In this document: positions 1 to 12,595 of the stretch, in pieces
Layout of the letters: the number at the start of each line of letters is the position of its first letter
How positions within the stretch are numbered: position 1 is the stretch's first letter
Assembly: GCA_013398275.1 (NCBI GenBank)
Contig: VZSE01009483.1
Location: 1,586,516 to 1,650,515, forward strand
DNA: 64,000 nucleotides
DNA from: Promerops cafer
Taxonomy: Eukaryota; Chordata; Aves; Passeriformes; Nectariniidae
Reading direction: 5' to 3'
Notes under the pieces: model-generated
What the model was told of the DNA's origin: nothing
What the model saw: the letters and a program-made list of their open reading frames with translations, nothing else
The model's database searches: none
Program-made: the position numbers and the translations under genes

Positions 1-3000
1 TGGACAGAATTTGCCATCGTGACATCCTTCCCATCTCATGCAGCTTTCCCCACAGCCGCCACCAATGGGCCATGGCCCATAGGGTATCATTTTAAAGACA
101 TGCAATTCTAACATAGAATTATGGTTCTTGCCATAAACCAAGGTGCTTGCATCCAATTCCTGGGAACAGAGGCTACTGCATCAACTCTGTGGCCAAGGGG
201 TCTTCTCTGCTTCTTCTTCCTCTCTGTTCCAGCTCTACTCAACATTAACAGTGGTGCTCTACTCATAAACGAGTTAGAATGCAATCTCCCTAATTAAAGT
301 CCATGATTTACAAGGCAAAAAGTCTCCACTGGCTTTAAAGAGAATTCAAACTACAGTTCTCATCCCCCTTCTGTCTCTGTAACCCTCCCTGCCTTCTCCG
401 ACATCAGATCTCACGCTATGTCTCCAATCCGTCTCTTATCTCTCCCAAATCAGGGTTTGCAAAGTTTCATCAGTCCAAGAAAAAGTTAACATTCTCCCAG
501 ATCTGCAAAGGGGACGCTGCTTCTTCCCTGGGCAGTGGCTGGAGGTGGTTCAACTGCAGGTGCTGGAACACGCTGGCGGGGCAGAAGGCAAGTGTTTCAT
601 GGTGGCCTGCCCAGGCTGGCTTCATCCCCCCCTTTCCTGCCCCGGCAGCTACTGTAGTTATGGTGTCAGATTTTCAAAAGCCCGAAAAAGAGTAGCAAGT
701 CTGGGGGAGGGAATTCTCAGCAGAACTCACCGACGAACTTTGCAATCTGCAGTCCGGTGGTTTTCTTTTCCCCCGTAGTGACACTGGGGGAGGCCCAGCC
801 TTGGCCGGGGCCTTGAGGCCTGCCCCCTCCCGCTCCTGGCGCACAGGGCCGGCAGGGGCAATCTGCTCTGTCCCGAGCCTGAAGGAAAGAGAGCCTCTGG
901 TGGGAGTTCTCTGCTTTTAACCCCATGTGTTCTCAGAGATGTGTTCTGTCCCAAGTGGCTACACCAGGTGTCAATATTCAGATCTGGTTACTAATTGGTT
1001 TGACTATAACTTCCTTGGAAAAAGTCACTTCCTGGCAAAACCAGCACAGACACTAAACAAGTGAATTATTTGTTCTCGTGCCTCACTTCCATTTGTCACT
1101 TGGAATGGTTCCTTCTAGGATTCGGTGCATCTTTTGCTCTGATAAAGTCTGTCTCCTACATTTCCTTTCTGTTTGGGAAATGCTGGTGTGTGAAACAATA
1201 TAGATTTCTACTAACAAAGAAGGCTCCTTGTCTGAGATTTGTGCCATTGACCCCTTGGGCACATGGATCCAAGAGGTACTTTCTTCTGTTAGCACTGCAT
1301 TTCTGAAGGAATCCTACAAGTCATGGCCCACTATCATGGTCATCTGTTTTTCACAGAGTCCCACTTTTGGTCAGATGCAATCTATGATAATTTCTTAAAA
1401 GGTATATTATTTTTAATTGCCTTCACAGATGTAATTGCTGAGATAATTCAGGACAGGCAAACAAGTCTCCCTGTACTGCTGGCAAATACAAAACAAAGTA
1501 CTTCCTTGTATATGTTCTGCTGAGTTTAGCCTATCTGGAAGAATTGCCCAGACAAATAAGTTGTGATAACATTTGCCAAGTTTGAACTGATGAATCCAGT
1601 ATGAGCTGGTAGCACAGGTAATGTTTCTTTTCTTGTACATTACTTGGATGGAGGGCTGGAGGGTTATAGAAACTCTGGTGGGAACCATAAATTTGCCTCT
1701 GGGATGGAAGAAGTCAAAGATGCTTGGCCTCAGATGAGCAGAGCCATTGCCACCTTATATAAATGATTTAATATGAAAGGTATTAAATTGTTAAAGTGAT
1801 AGTCCTTTGGGAGCAACACCACATGTGGTCATCTGATACCATGTAGGAGCTGAAGCTCAAGAACTGCAATGCATGGAAGCTAAACTGTCATCCATAGACC
1901 CAGCACGTCGACCAGTCAGGATGAGTGACCTGTTCCTCTGAGACCACCAGTATAGGACTGGGGGGGCTGAAGCTCTGATCTGTGTGGGATGCATTTGCAG
2001 ATCAGGAATCATCATTACCCACTTACCCATCTGCTCAGGCAAACTGTGTATCATACCTCATCTCCTTGTGACCATGGGATGCATGGTGTAGGTCAGAGAC
2101 AGCTTTTATTCAAAAAACAGTGACAGCTGCCCTGCGCTCCTACTTCTGGTGTAAAGGCTTGTCTTAGGTTTTGCAACTGGAAGTAGGCCCCGTGGTCTTT
2201 CTCCCAGAACACCATCCCCTATGCCTCCAGTTGAAGCCCCACCTTGTTTAATCTGGAGGTAGACTGAGTGCCTTTAGGACAGGAAGCCTTCCCTCTGTCC
2301 ATGGAAATTTAAGCCTTTTAAAAGTGAAAAAAGAATCTTATAAATGTAAGAGACTGTGTCTCTGCTCAAAAAGCACGCATCATATGAGGATATTTAGAAC
2401 AAAGAAGAAGTTTGTAGAAGGTAATTAGCAGAAATTAGTGGACAAAATTTTCACAGGGCAATCTTCAGAAGGGGTTAAAAGACTACTGTCACAGAGCTAT
2501 TCAGGGACTTTTTACCCTAAAGAACTTCAAGAAGTGAACCTATATGAGTACAGCATTTATGGACTAGGTAAAGATCAGGTTATGTGACCGAAGGCTCATT
2601 CCCATGAACACAAAGGATCAGAGACACAATGACAGGCAGGGAAACCCCAGTAACCACAACAGAGCTGAATGAGCTCCTGGCAGGATTGTTCCAAGGGCTG
2701 GAACAGGGGAGCCACCAGCCCTGTGGGTTGGGGGTGGCACCCTCAGCTGAGTCAATTGAAGACAATCCCCATCAAAGCCTTTACAGACTCAGAGAGAATT
2801 ACTGCCTACAGGACCATAGGACTCACCACAGCAAGTTGGGAAGAACATTTTGGGGTTGTACAAGACTTACTATGGGATGTTTAGGGGAAGGATCAAAGAC
2901 AGGGGAGGGAAAGATCAAATTGGACCTGGGAGGAATGAGTATGAAAAAACAGAGAGGAAAGAAGACAAAAGGAGCTGGACATATGTAAGTAGGTTACTAG

Positions 3001-6000
3001 TCAGAAGGCTTGTGCTGAAGGACAGCAATGGCTGGGGCCTTTGCCTGGGCTCCATTCCTGGTGGGGGATGGCTTTGGTGTGCTCAAGGAGACAGATAGCC
3101 AATCTATGCCAATGATCATCAGGAAATGGAAAAGCATCCAGAAGTAACAGAAACAAGAACTGGAGAACAACAACAAATCAGAAAACAAGTGGTGTAATCA
3201 TCAATGAGGTACTGTCTAACCAATCCTGTAACTAAGGACATGGAAGGGTGCTGGGGTAACTGAAGGGGACTGAAAAATGACCCTGGGGAGGGAAGCCCTA
3301 TGACTCTGCTCCAGGATGCAGGACTATTTGTGTAGCCTCTGAGTTCAGGGAGCTGAAAAGAATGAGGGAAGATGACCCACCCATTCTCCTGTGCTAGGAT
3401 GCCAGAGCGTGGCAGGAACAACCACACTGACCCACCCATGCTCCCTTCAGGATTGCACCATGTCTCCTGCAGAACAAGAATCTTGTGAATGAAACCACAA
3501 TGCCAGCTCACCCAACTGCTCCACTTCATTGCACCATCTCTCCCATGGCATAGGGAAGTCATATAATTTGTAAAATGTCATATATCTGTCTACTAAACAT
3601 AACCAGCAGGCTGGGGAAGGGGCTATAGGGATGAGCTTCTGTGGGAAGGTCACAGCCACAGTGGACACAGCCAGTCTCCTCCTGACCCACCGCAGGCCAC
3701 AGCTGAGCATATCAGCCAAGCTTCTTGGTGGCTCTTGAGCCACCAGATGGGTTTGTAGCATCTCTGAAACATCTGTTTCAAAAAGGGCAGAAAGCACCAG
3801 CAGGGAAGGAAAAAATGACCATGAGTATAGCAAAAACCATGCCTGAGCAGGGCCCACCAGGGACTAAAGGGAGTCTAAAGGGACTGCTGCTGATGGAGGA
3901 ACCACTACTACACACTGATCCCAGTGTCTGCACTGGCCACTGCCTCACGGAAGGGACTGAGTGCAGTGCATGGTAAGGAAATGGGAGAACAGAAGGAGAG
4001 GGGACAGATGTGCAGAGGGAAGAAGGGTGTTTTTCATGAGGGTTTGTTAGCAGTCTAGTTAAGAACTAGCTCCTGACCATCCTCCTAAGAAGGTTTCACT
4101 TCTGCTATGCCTTCTGAATCATTTAATGTTAGTGTCAGGAATATGCCTGTACCCCAGACTAGACTGTTCTTTAGAAAGAAATACAGACAAGCCTTCCATC
4201 AGTGAAGTCCTGCTCCTCATCTCAGGTAAAACACACTATGAATTGAAACAGAACTCAGCAGACCTTCTGACACCAGGAATGAAAAGAAAAACCATTATCA
4301 ACATGTCAAACCCTCACCCTAACACCTCTCTGGGATCTCTCAAATATCATTCAAGCATCTTTGCTCTCACTGCTTTAGTTCTTACATCCCAGAATGTATC
4401 TGGGTTCAAAAGAAAAGCTCTCTGATTTTGCAGGAATAAATCAAAGACCTTTAGGGATTCTCAGTGTTCAAACCTGGAACATTGCCACTCACATGCATGT
4501 TGTTCTTTTTTTTATTTGCTAAAGGATGTGGTGTAGAAGGAAAGGAAACACCTTAAAGCTGCCTTATATGCCACGGCAGACAAAGCTGACAAGCAGCACT
4601 ATCCACTGGAGGGCAGTGAAAGGCTGGGGAAACCTGAGATGAGGCTGAGAATGCTTCTGCCTGAACACAGCTCCTAACTCGAAAGATCGTGAGTTGCCTC
4701 AAACGGCAAGAAAATGCTACACTGTGCAGAGCTGGCAGAGTTTTAGTAGCAGTGGGGCTACAGGGGCGAGCTGTGTAGGAGAAGGTCTGCCTTTCAGTCA
4801 CAGCTGGTTCCAGCTGGCTTGGCAGCAGACACCACCAAGCCACCACATGCCAAAGCCTAAACCAATTACAGAAGCATGCAGCATCTCTGTGAAACACATT
4901 TAGTAAAGAGGAGCGGCTGCTGGCAGATTTGTGAGGGTACAAGTGATGACACACAAGAAGACATAGGTGCAGAAACATCCTGAGATGACTGCAGTCCATG
5001 AAGGCATCGCTGCAGGAGCAGGTACTACACTGGAGACTGCAGTCTGGGGAGGAATCCAAACTGCAGCCATTGAAAAGTGTAAAAAAAATTGAAGTGACAA
5101 GGAAAGAAACCACTACTAGATGCTGTAAGCAAAAGGCAACTCCTGTTCTAGTGATTTTTGTAAAGCCCACCTGAGAGGTGTGATTTGAGCAAGTGAGGAT
5201 GAAATAAATTTGTATTGAGAGAGGATGCTGCTTTTTTGGAGACTGTGTGCTGTGAAGGGATGTATATCAGTGTGTGCACACCTGAAAATATCAAGTTGTA
5301 TTAGTTGGTGAGAAGGACAAGAGGCTTGGAAGCTGTAAAATGGAGAAGCCATAGGTCTAGGCTGGATACCAGGGAGACCAAACTGGTCTGACAGTTGGCT
5401 CCTGGAGGGACTAAGAGGTCCAAACCAACCACTGGAGAGGCTATGAGATCAGTGGTCAACCTGAGACCCATCTGCAGGTTTATGTCTCTGACTGTGAGTC
5501 AGGGGTAGACAGGAGGAGCCAGGGACAGTTACTGGGAAGATCCATAGTGCACATATGTAGGTGTTGGTTTGTGTGGGGTCATGCAAAGTAAAGTGGAAGG
5601 CTGAGGGTCCAGGGTCAGTTACTGGACAGAGTGCCCGAATTGTAGTCATTCCATGGCCAAAATAAAAAAAATATTTCACAATAAAAAAACCCCCAAACCT
5701 TTAGCTGCCAAAGAGGAGGCAGGATTAGGAAGTTTGTGCCTCTGGTTGTGTGATCAGCTGTGTGTGCACACACACTCTGTGGGACTATTTGGAATACAAG
5801 CAATAGCCCACCCCAGAACTTACTGCATCTGGCAACATGGAGCTGTGGCAGCCTCGCCTCTGTTGGACTACCAGCTTCAGCAATCCTCGAGCCAAAAGGT
5901 TTCTCTCACAACACAGAAAGAAGGCCCAGCACTTGCACATAAGTGGTTCTGCACAAAGTACACCACACTAATGCTAGAAGTGGATGCACCCGAGCCTCCA

Positions 6001-6590
6001 TTCAGAAGAGTACATGTCTGTATTGCATGTGTAACAGCCATTTAATCCACCAACAAAAGGTCATTGTGAATGACTTGCAGCAGAAAAGTGCTGCAGCTTC
6101 CATTCACAAATTTTATTTACAGTGTGGAAATGCAGAGACAGAATTTGGAAATTTAGCTAACCTGAGAAATTAAAGAAAAATCTCTGGAGTATGTCCAACA
6201 TCCTCACAGCTCCTGAAATATACCTGTGCCATAAAACAATGGTGTAACATCTGTGTATCTGTCATGTTACCATGTGTGCCCTCTGAGTCTATTATTGATT
6301 TGGCAGAACTCATATCATAACATTTAGAGTATGACAATGAATGTTAAAGATTTTCCTGGATAAGCAATCAATGAAACCACTTTTTGTTCCTCAAAACATA
6401 TGCTGCGGTCTGGCATGCCAAATAAGTGTGATACATATACAGAGGAAATTGCTCTTTACTCTTTAAAAATCAAACATTGACAAAGAAATAGTTAATATTT
6501 ACCCAGGGTTGCAGAGAGAGCTTTTTAACAGAAGAGCACTTGCCTTTCCCCATCCCCCCAGTAATTGTTATAGGAGATTTAGAATAGAAT
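1..6590. other. Intergenic, no recognised gene
   Basis: No conserved coding exon or known repeat recognised. The longest frame is 205 codons on the - strand at 4553-5170; it has a hydrophobic start but no known similarity and could be chance. A moderately GC-rich patch lies at 780-860. A CTCF-like CCACTGGAGGGCAG occurs at 4603-4616. Old, unrecognised interspersed repeats may well be present at 2.6-5.4 kb. Confidence 0.6.
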
Positions 6591-7905
6591 AAAATAAACT
6601 AGGCTATTTTTGTTGGAAGGAACCTCCAGTGGTCATCCAGTCTAACTGCCTGATCCCTTCAGGGCTGACCAAAAGTTAAAGCATTATCCAAATGCCTCTT
6701 AAACACTGACAGGTTTGGAGCACTCACCACCTCTCCAGGAAGCCTTCTCCAGTATTTGACCACCCTTTTGGTGAACAAATGCTTCCTAGCGTCTAGTCTC
6801 AATCCCTTCTGGCACAGCTTTGAACCATTCCCACACACACTGCCACTGGATACCAGGGAGAAGAGCTCAGCATCTCCCTCTCTACTTCCCCTCCTCAGGA
6901 AGCTGTGGAGAGAGATGAGGTTGCTGGTGAGCCTCCTTTTCTCCACAGCAGACAAGCTCATTCAAGGACCTTCACACCCTTCTTAAATTGTGGGGCCCAG
7001 AACTGCACATGGCACTCAAGGCTACACCAATCTGGAATACAGTGTAATAATCACCTTCAAGCCCAATGCTCCAATCTATCTAGATCCCTCTGCAGGGCCT
7101 CCTGTCCCCTGAGAGAGTCAGCAGCACCTCCCAGTTTGGTATTATCAGCAACCTTGCTAATGGTGTATTCACCTCCTGCATCCAGATCATTAACAAATAT
7201 ATTGAACAGAACTCACTCTAGAATTGAGCCCTGAAGGAGCAATGCTGGTGACCAGGGGCCAGCCAGATGTAGCCCTGTTCACTGGAACACTTTGAGCTCT
7301 GCCCTTCAGCCAGTTCTTCACCCAGCACGCCATGAACCCACTCATCCCACAGCTGGACAGCTTGTCCAGAAGGGTGCTGTACTAAAATCGAGGAAAACTA
7401 TATCCACTCCTTTTCTTCATCCACTAGGGAGGTGACCCTATCACAGAAGGAAATCAAATTACTTAAACAAGAATTTCCCTTTGTGAACCCATGTTGACTA
7501 TAAATTCTTTTTTTAAATGGCTTGTAGTAGTACCCAGTATAATCTTCTCCATACTTTTTCCAGGAACTGAGGTTAGACTAACAGGTCTGTAGCTCTCTGA
7601 GTCTTCCCTCACATACTTTTTTGTAGGTGGGATTAACATCCCGCCAGTAGGGACCTCCCCAGTCTCCTAAGATCTTTGGTAGATGATCGAGAGGGGTCCT
7701 GCCATAATATCTGCAGGCTCCTTCAGACCTCTGGTGTGAATCTCATCAGGCCCCACGGACCTGTGAGCATTCACCCGGCAGAGCTGCTCCCTTGCAACTT
7801 CAGTGTCCACAAACAGAAGGTCACTGTTCCCACTCTCGTGGTCCTTAAATTCAGGGGACAGGGCAGCCCAAGGTCTATCATTATTAAGGGTTGAGGACAA
7901 AAAAA
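6591..7905 (-). mobile_element. CR1 LINE fragment with decayed reverse transcriptase, antisense
   Basis: Read on the - strand, this is a 5'-truncated CR1 retrotransposon. The 5' part (7667-7900) encodes the finger region of the reverse transcriptase, recognisable by VGPDEIHTRGLKEPAD and AGPLSIIYQRS. The 3' part (6659-6961) encodes the ORF2 C-terminus, recognisable by VEKRRLTSNLI and a HLFTKRVVKYW...LPGEVV pattern. The middle is shortened and frameshifted: the gap between the two conserved blocks is about 700 bases, less than an intact copy would need. It ends at the + strand left edge with the usual ...TTGGAAGG-type CR1 3' end. It is an inactive remnant. Confidence 0.9.
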
Positions 7906-7969
7906 GCTTTGAGTGCCTTAATTACCGCTGAAGTTGCCATGCATATTGCCTTTCTTGCTTGGAAGTAGC

Positions 7970-8165
7970 GGGGAAGGCTGTGAGGGACCTTTGCGGTTGT
8001 CACGGCGGCCCGTGGAGGCGCCACGCTACCGCGAGGGGGCGCCCTCCGCCCGCGGCGGCGCGGGAGCGCTCGGGCTGTGCCGGAGGGGCGCGGCCTGAAA
8101 ATCTGGGGGCGCCTCATGGAGCGGAGAGCAGCGCTTGGCGAACAAGCGCTTCCTGGGGCACGGAC
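7970..8165. promoter_or_regulatory. CpG-rich islet with strong CTCF-like motif
   Basis: About 195 bases of very high G+C and CpG between two CR1 copies, in AT-rich surroundings. It contains CCGCGAGGGGGCGCCC at 8029-8044, a near-ideal CTCF core. No gene start is visible, and the long - strand frame that crosses it is explained by base composition plus the adjoining CR1. Possible insulator or orphan CpG island. Confidence 0.5.
8029..8044 (+). promoter_or_regulatory. CTCF-like binding motif
   Basis: CCGCGAGGGGGCGCCC fits the vertebrate CTCF core (CC-R-C-N-AG-R-GGGC-R-C) at all key positions. Binding is inferred from sequence only. Confidence 0.5.
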
Positions 8166-8758
8166 GGCCAGTGGCATCCTGGCCTGGGTCAGCAATGGTG
8201 TGGCCAGCAGGACCAGGACAGTGACCGTCCCCCTGTACTGGTGAGGCTGCACCTCAAATCCTGTGTTCAGTTCTGGGCCCCTCACTGCAAGAAAGGCATT
8301 GAGGGGCTGGAGCGTGTCCAGAGAAGGGCAACGGAGCTGGGGAAGGGTCTGGAGCACAAGTCCTGTGAGGAGCAGCTGAGGGAGCTGGGGGTGCTTAGCT
8401 TGGAGAAAAGGAGGCTCAGGGGAAACCTTAGTGCTCTCTGTACCTGCCCGAAGGGAGGGTGTAGCCAGGTGGGGGACGGTCTCTCCTCTCAGGTAAGAAA
8501 TGACAGAACAAGAGGAAATGGTGTCAAGTTGTAGCAAGGGAGGCTTATTCTTGATATTATGAAGAATTTCTTCAGGTGGTCAGGCATTGGAACAGGCTGC
8601 CCAGGGAAGAGGTGCAATCGCCATCTCTGGAAGTGTTCAAAAAACATGTGGCTGTAGCACTGGGGGACACGGTTTAGTGGTGAACACAGTGGTGTCAGGT
8701 TAACAGTTGTCCTCTGTGATCTTACAGGCCTTTTCCAACCTCAACCATCTTACAATTC
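8165..8758 (+). mobile_element. CR1 LINE 3' fragment, sense
   Basis: Classic avian CR1 3' region. It runs from ggcatcctggcctgggtcag, through ttctgggcccctcactgcaa and cagagaagggcaacggagct, to the terminal ccttttccaacctcaacca and an A/T-rich tail. Stops and frame breaks show it is dead. It points away from the CR1 at 6.6-7.9 kb, with a CpG-rich islet between their 5' ends. Confidence 0.92.
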
Positions 8759-11700
8759 TAATATTTTAACACAAAATTACAGAAAAACTCTGTATTTTAC
8801 TTTCCAAATCTATACCTTAGCTTAGAAGACGTTGTCTTTAGCCCATTCTATTCTATGGAACACACTAGGTTTATGTGGCTGCATTAGCAGTAATCAAAGT
8901 TGGTAAGAAGCTGTAATGGCATGTTGTGCCCATGATGTGCTATGCCAGAGATGTGTCTGCATGCACCAAGGGCATTTTAAGATGGGAAAAAACCCAAATG
9001 ATTTGACAAAGTTTTTTTTGCTGAAGCCAAAGGAAAAAACCCTTTTTGCTGAGGAGATTCTCACTGGTTTTCAGAATCATACCCACAGACAGGTTTATAG
9101 ATGGATCATTTTTATAAAAAACTTTTTCTGGGAAAAATTCCAATTGCTGTGATTAGGACGTGTTTCCTACTCTCTCCTCTGTGATGTCTTTGGAAATGAC
9201 AGTATCATGTTCACTGCCCCAACAGAAACACTGTAATGAATGTTATTTAGTACAAGCAGTTGTCCATACATGATTATCAAATAATCTAGAAGACAATTAC
9301 CCAGCTGCTTTTGAGGCAACACAGGATAAACATGTTCAGCCTGTCACTTTTTTGCTGGGAGGTGCTAAACATGCACAGGTCTCCTGGCATTACAGATCAA
9401 TCACCAGGTCTCTTCAAGCTAGACCTGAAGATAAAATCTGTTTACCTTGGTCAACATTTATTGAGCCTCATTAGTCTTTTAAACATTCAGGGTTTTGTAT
9501 TTCATTCAAATAGATGCATTTATGTCAAACAGTTGTAGAGGCAATTTAGTAGTTACAGCTAGCCAAAGCCAGCTGGCAGGCTCAGCTACCTGGTCCTTTC
9601 ATTTGGGTTATTTTTCTACTCAAGGAGAATAGAGTGTGGCTAGATCAAAGCTGGAGTTCAGATGTGTATGTACAGTCTTGGCAGCCACCCTGAATTTATT
9701 CCACTCTAACTCAAATCAAAATCTGGCTTGTGATTTCCAAATAGCAGAATGCCTTGTTCTTTCTTTTGGTTAAGTTCTGACTGACTTGTAAGGAAACGGG
9801 AAAAGGTGTGACAGTTCCAGATGGGTCAAAACACAAGTAAGTGCATATTTGACTACAAATTTAGGAAGTTCTTTTTCTTAAGTGTGCATTGTCTAAGATA
9901 CTGTACTATTTACAGCTCCAGGAAACACGATGGCCTTTTCATAATGCAAAAATAATCAGAGCTATTTGAAAAAGTCTTTAGCTCACTGTTAATGCAATGG
10001 AGATAACAGGAGTTCCCTCCTTAGCATGCTGAGAGAATTGAACAACCATTGATTTGTACATACTGGTTGTAGAATCAGAAGGTGTCTTGGAAGTGGTCAC
10101 TGTAACCTGAGATATTTGACGTGACTGCTGAAGTTATGGCTGATATCACTGCTTTGGAGGGCTGGGCAATGCTGACAAGGGGTTTCCTGGTATAAATGGG
10201 CTGAGTGGTAGTGGTGGACTAAGAGATATTGATGGATCAAGGGTTGCTGGGGAGGGGGAGGACATGAAAAATGTGTGTACCAAACAGAGATCCCACACAA
10301 AAGAAATGTAAACAAAACAAACAGGGCACACAACAAAAATGACAGTTTTCATAAAATAGTGACTTAGTAATAAAGTCGTGCAAGTGATTCCTGTAAATCA
10401 GTCTAGCCATTCTTCTTCTTTCACAGATGTAATGCCAGTTTTCTGGCATGGGATATTTCATTTATCATACCCAAACAGCATGAAAATGCAACAGTCATAA
10501 CACCCTGTTACACCATGGTTGTTCAGTCTTGGACACACACTCTCTGCCTGTGTATTTCCTGTGGAAGGACCTAACCTGTAGCTTCTAGGGCTGAAGACCA
10601 GGTAAGAAAAAGTTGTAAGAAAAAGACCAAATAAAATTCTGGTCAATGCTATGATTTGCAAACTTATTACTACCTTACATTGTTATAAGGGATATAAAAA
10701 TCTGAAACACAGAGCACACTTTATCATAAAACAGCTAAGCTTTCAGATAAGTGCATGTATTTTTAAACCTTCCCCCCCTAAAAGAATAATTCCCCTTTCA
10801 TTAACTTATGTTTCAATGTAACACTCAATTTATTAAGGTTGCTTATATATTAAGACTATCAGATAAAGATAATTCTGTGATCAATCTTAGTCCTAAAATA
10901 CTAAGTCCTATGATGGAATCATAATAGGAATAGGAATGACTAAAATGATCTGGTTACACTGCTTGGTGAAAATGTTTAGGAAGGCACTTCAACACATGAA
11001 GCTAAGTGGGTACTTGATATTTTCCTAACCTGGCAACTAAGCTCTGCAAGTGTCTCAAAGAACAATATTGTCTTACAGTCATACTGAAAACAAACAAGCA
11101 AACAAACACGAGTAACATTGCTTGTGTCAATTTTTGAGAACAACTAAACAATTTCCCTTGGAATGTATATTAAACCCTAGGTTCAAAATGTCTTCCAATA
11201 TCTTCCCACAAGGTGAAAGTTCAACTTAAAGTAATGCTACAAGCAAGGTGCAGCTTGCATCATTTACTCATTAGTGGAATGCCTTGCCAAGATTAAAACA
11301 GAGAGTGGAATGCAGCTCCACAGGTCTCATTGAAACCTAACCTCTTTAGCTTTTATTCGACTTTTGAAAAACCTTCACCTCTCTCTCCTCTATTAAAGAA
11401 AGTGTTTAGGAACTGTTTAGAATAAAAATACAAACTCCTAAACTCCAACATGGGTAAAAGAACAGACATATTTAACTCTCCCCCCGCCCCCCCCCCAACT
11501 TTAAATACTTAATACTGAAAAAATGTTCTTGAAAAAAGGTAATTATTTTTCTGAGAAGGAATTGATATGAGACATGAGCATATTACTTAACTAAAATTTC
11601 TTCGAGCTAGAAATTTCAATGAAATGGCTTTTGGATATGTAGGAATTTTAGAAAATAAAGAAGTAAAGCTGTTTACCTCTGCATTATTTATATAGTATCT

Positions 11701-12439
11701 CTTCTCTACAGTATCTTTTTATATGTAGAATAGTCTTATTTTACACCATTCAAATGTCTGGTTTTACTTGTGCTTTGTTGGATTGCCAAAAACTAAAAGG
11801 AAGAAAAAAATTTGGTCTTAGTTCCACACTGAAGTTGATACTCAATTTTTGCTTTTCCTTGTGTAATACCTAATAGGCTTCTACAGAATGCTTTTCCTCT
11901 AAGTATGATTTAAAATGTCAGAAGGCATGTTTTTATTTCAAGAACAAAGTCTATCCTAAGAATATGTAACACTTCTTTCAATGTAGATATGAACATAAAA
12001 ATAATGAAGAATCAATAGATCAGTAGAAGAATGTAAGTCTTCAGAAGGGACCTGGCAGAATCCACGTTTCTGAGACAGTAATATTAAAACTGCTGAAATC
12101 ACTCTGCATGATCACCTTCATTGCTGTGTTCAGGTTTGGTCTCTCCAGTACAAAAACAACAGTGGCATTTAGGAGAGTGTCCAGCAATGGAGATAGTCAA
12201 GGGTCTGCAGCCAAGGTGAAGTCGAGGGAAGCTGGAGATGAAAAGGGGGATCTTTTTCCAGTCTTCACCTTCCTGATGGCACACAGAATAAGGAGAAAGG
12301 CTGACAATCACGATTTGCAACAAAAGAATTTCTGAGTAGGGAAAAGGATTTATTTATGTATGTATGTATGTACGTATGTATTTATTTATATGGGGTCTAG
12401 TGTATTGTGAGCATACTTAGACACTGGAACAAGAACACA
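8759..12439. other. Intergenic, no recognised gene
   Basis: AT-rich unique-looking DNA with frequent stops in all frames, short C-rich and A-rich runs (for example near 11480), and the microsatellite at 12354. Nothing conserved recognised. Confidence 0.65.
12354..12389. repeat. (ATGT)n microsatellite
   Basis: A tetranucleotide repeat with a single C interruption, passing into TTTA units on both sides. Likely length-polymorphic. Confidence 0.85.
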
Positions 12440-12595
12440 AAGAATTGTGAAATCTTCAGCCTTGGAGATATTCAAGCTTAACAGGCCAGGATCCTGAACA
12501 ACCTGCTCAAGATGACCCTGCCTTAAGCAGGGGTTTGGGCTAGATAGCCTCCAGGGATCCCTTTCAACTCAAGCTACTCTGCAATTCTATGAATA
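12440..12595 (+). mobile_element. CR1 LINE 3' tail fragment
   Basis: A diverged CR1 3' end: the phrase ttggagatattcaagcttaa, then gaacaacctgctcaagatga, a tagatagcctccagggatcc block and a terminal attctatgaat. Only about the last 150 bases remain. Confidence 0.8.

Noticed and set aside
2600..4000. Possible retroviral internal region suggested by several medium-length frames
   Set aside because: No gag, protease, polymerase or envelope motif and no paired LTRs could be recognised.
7884..8537. 217-codon - strand open frame
   Set aside because: It is antisense to a clear + strand CR1 copy and to the CpG-rich islet, where stops are rare. It matches no protein family and is explained by composition.
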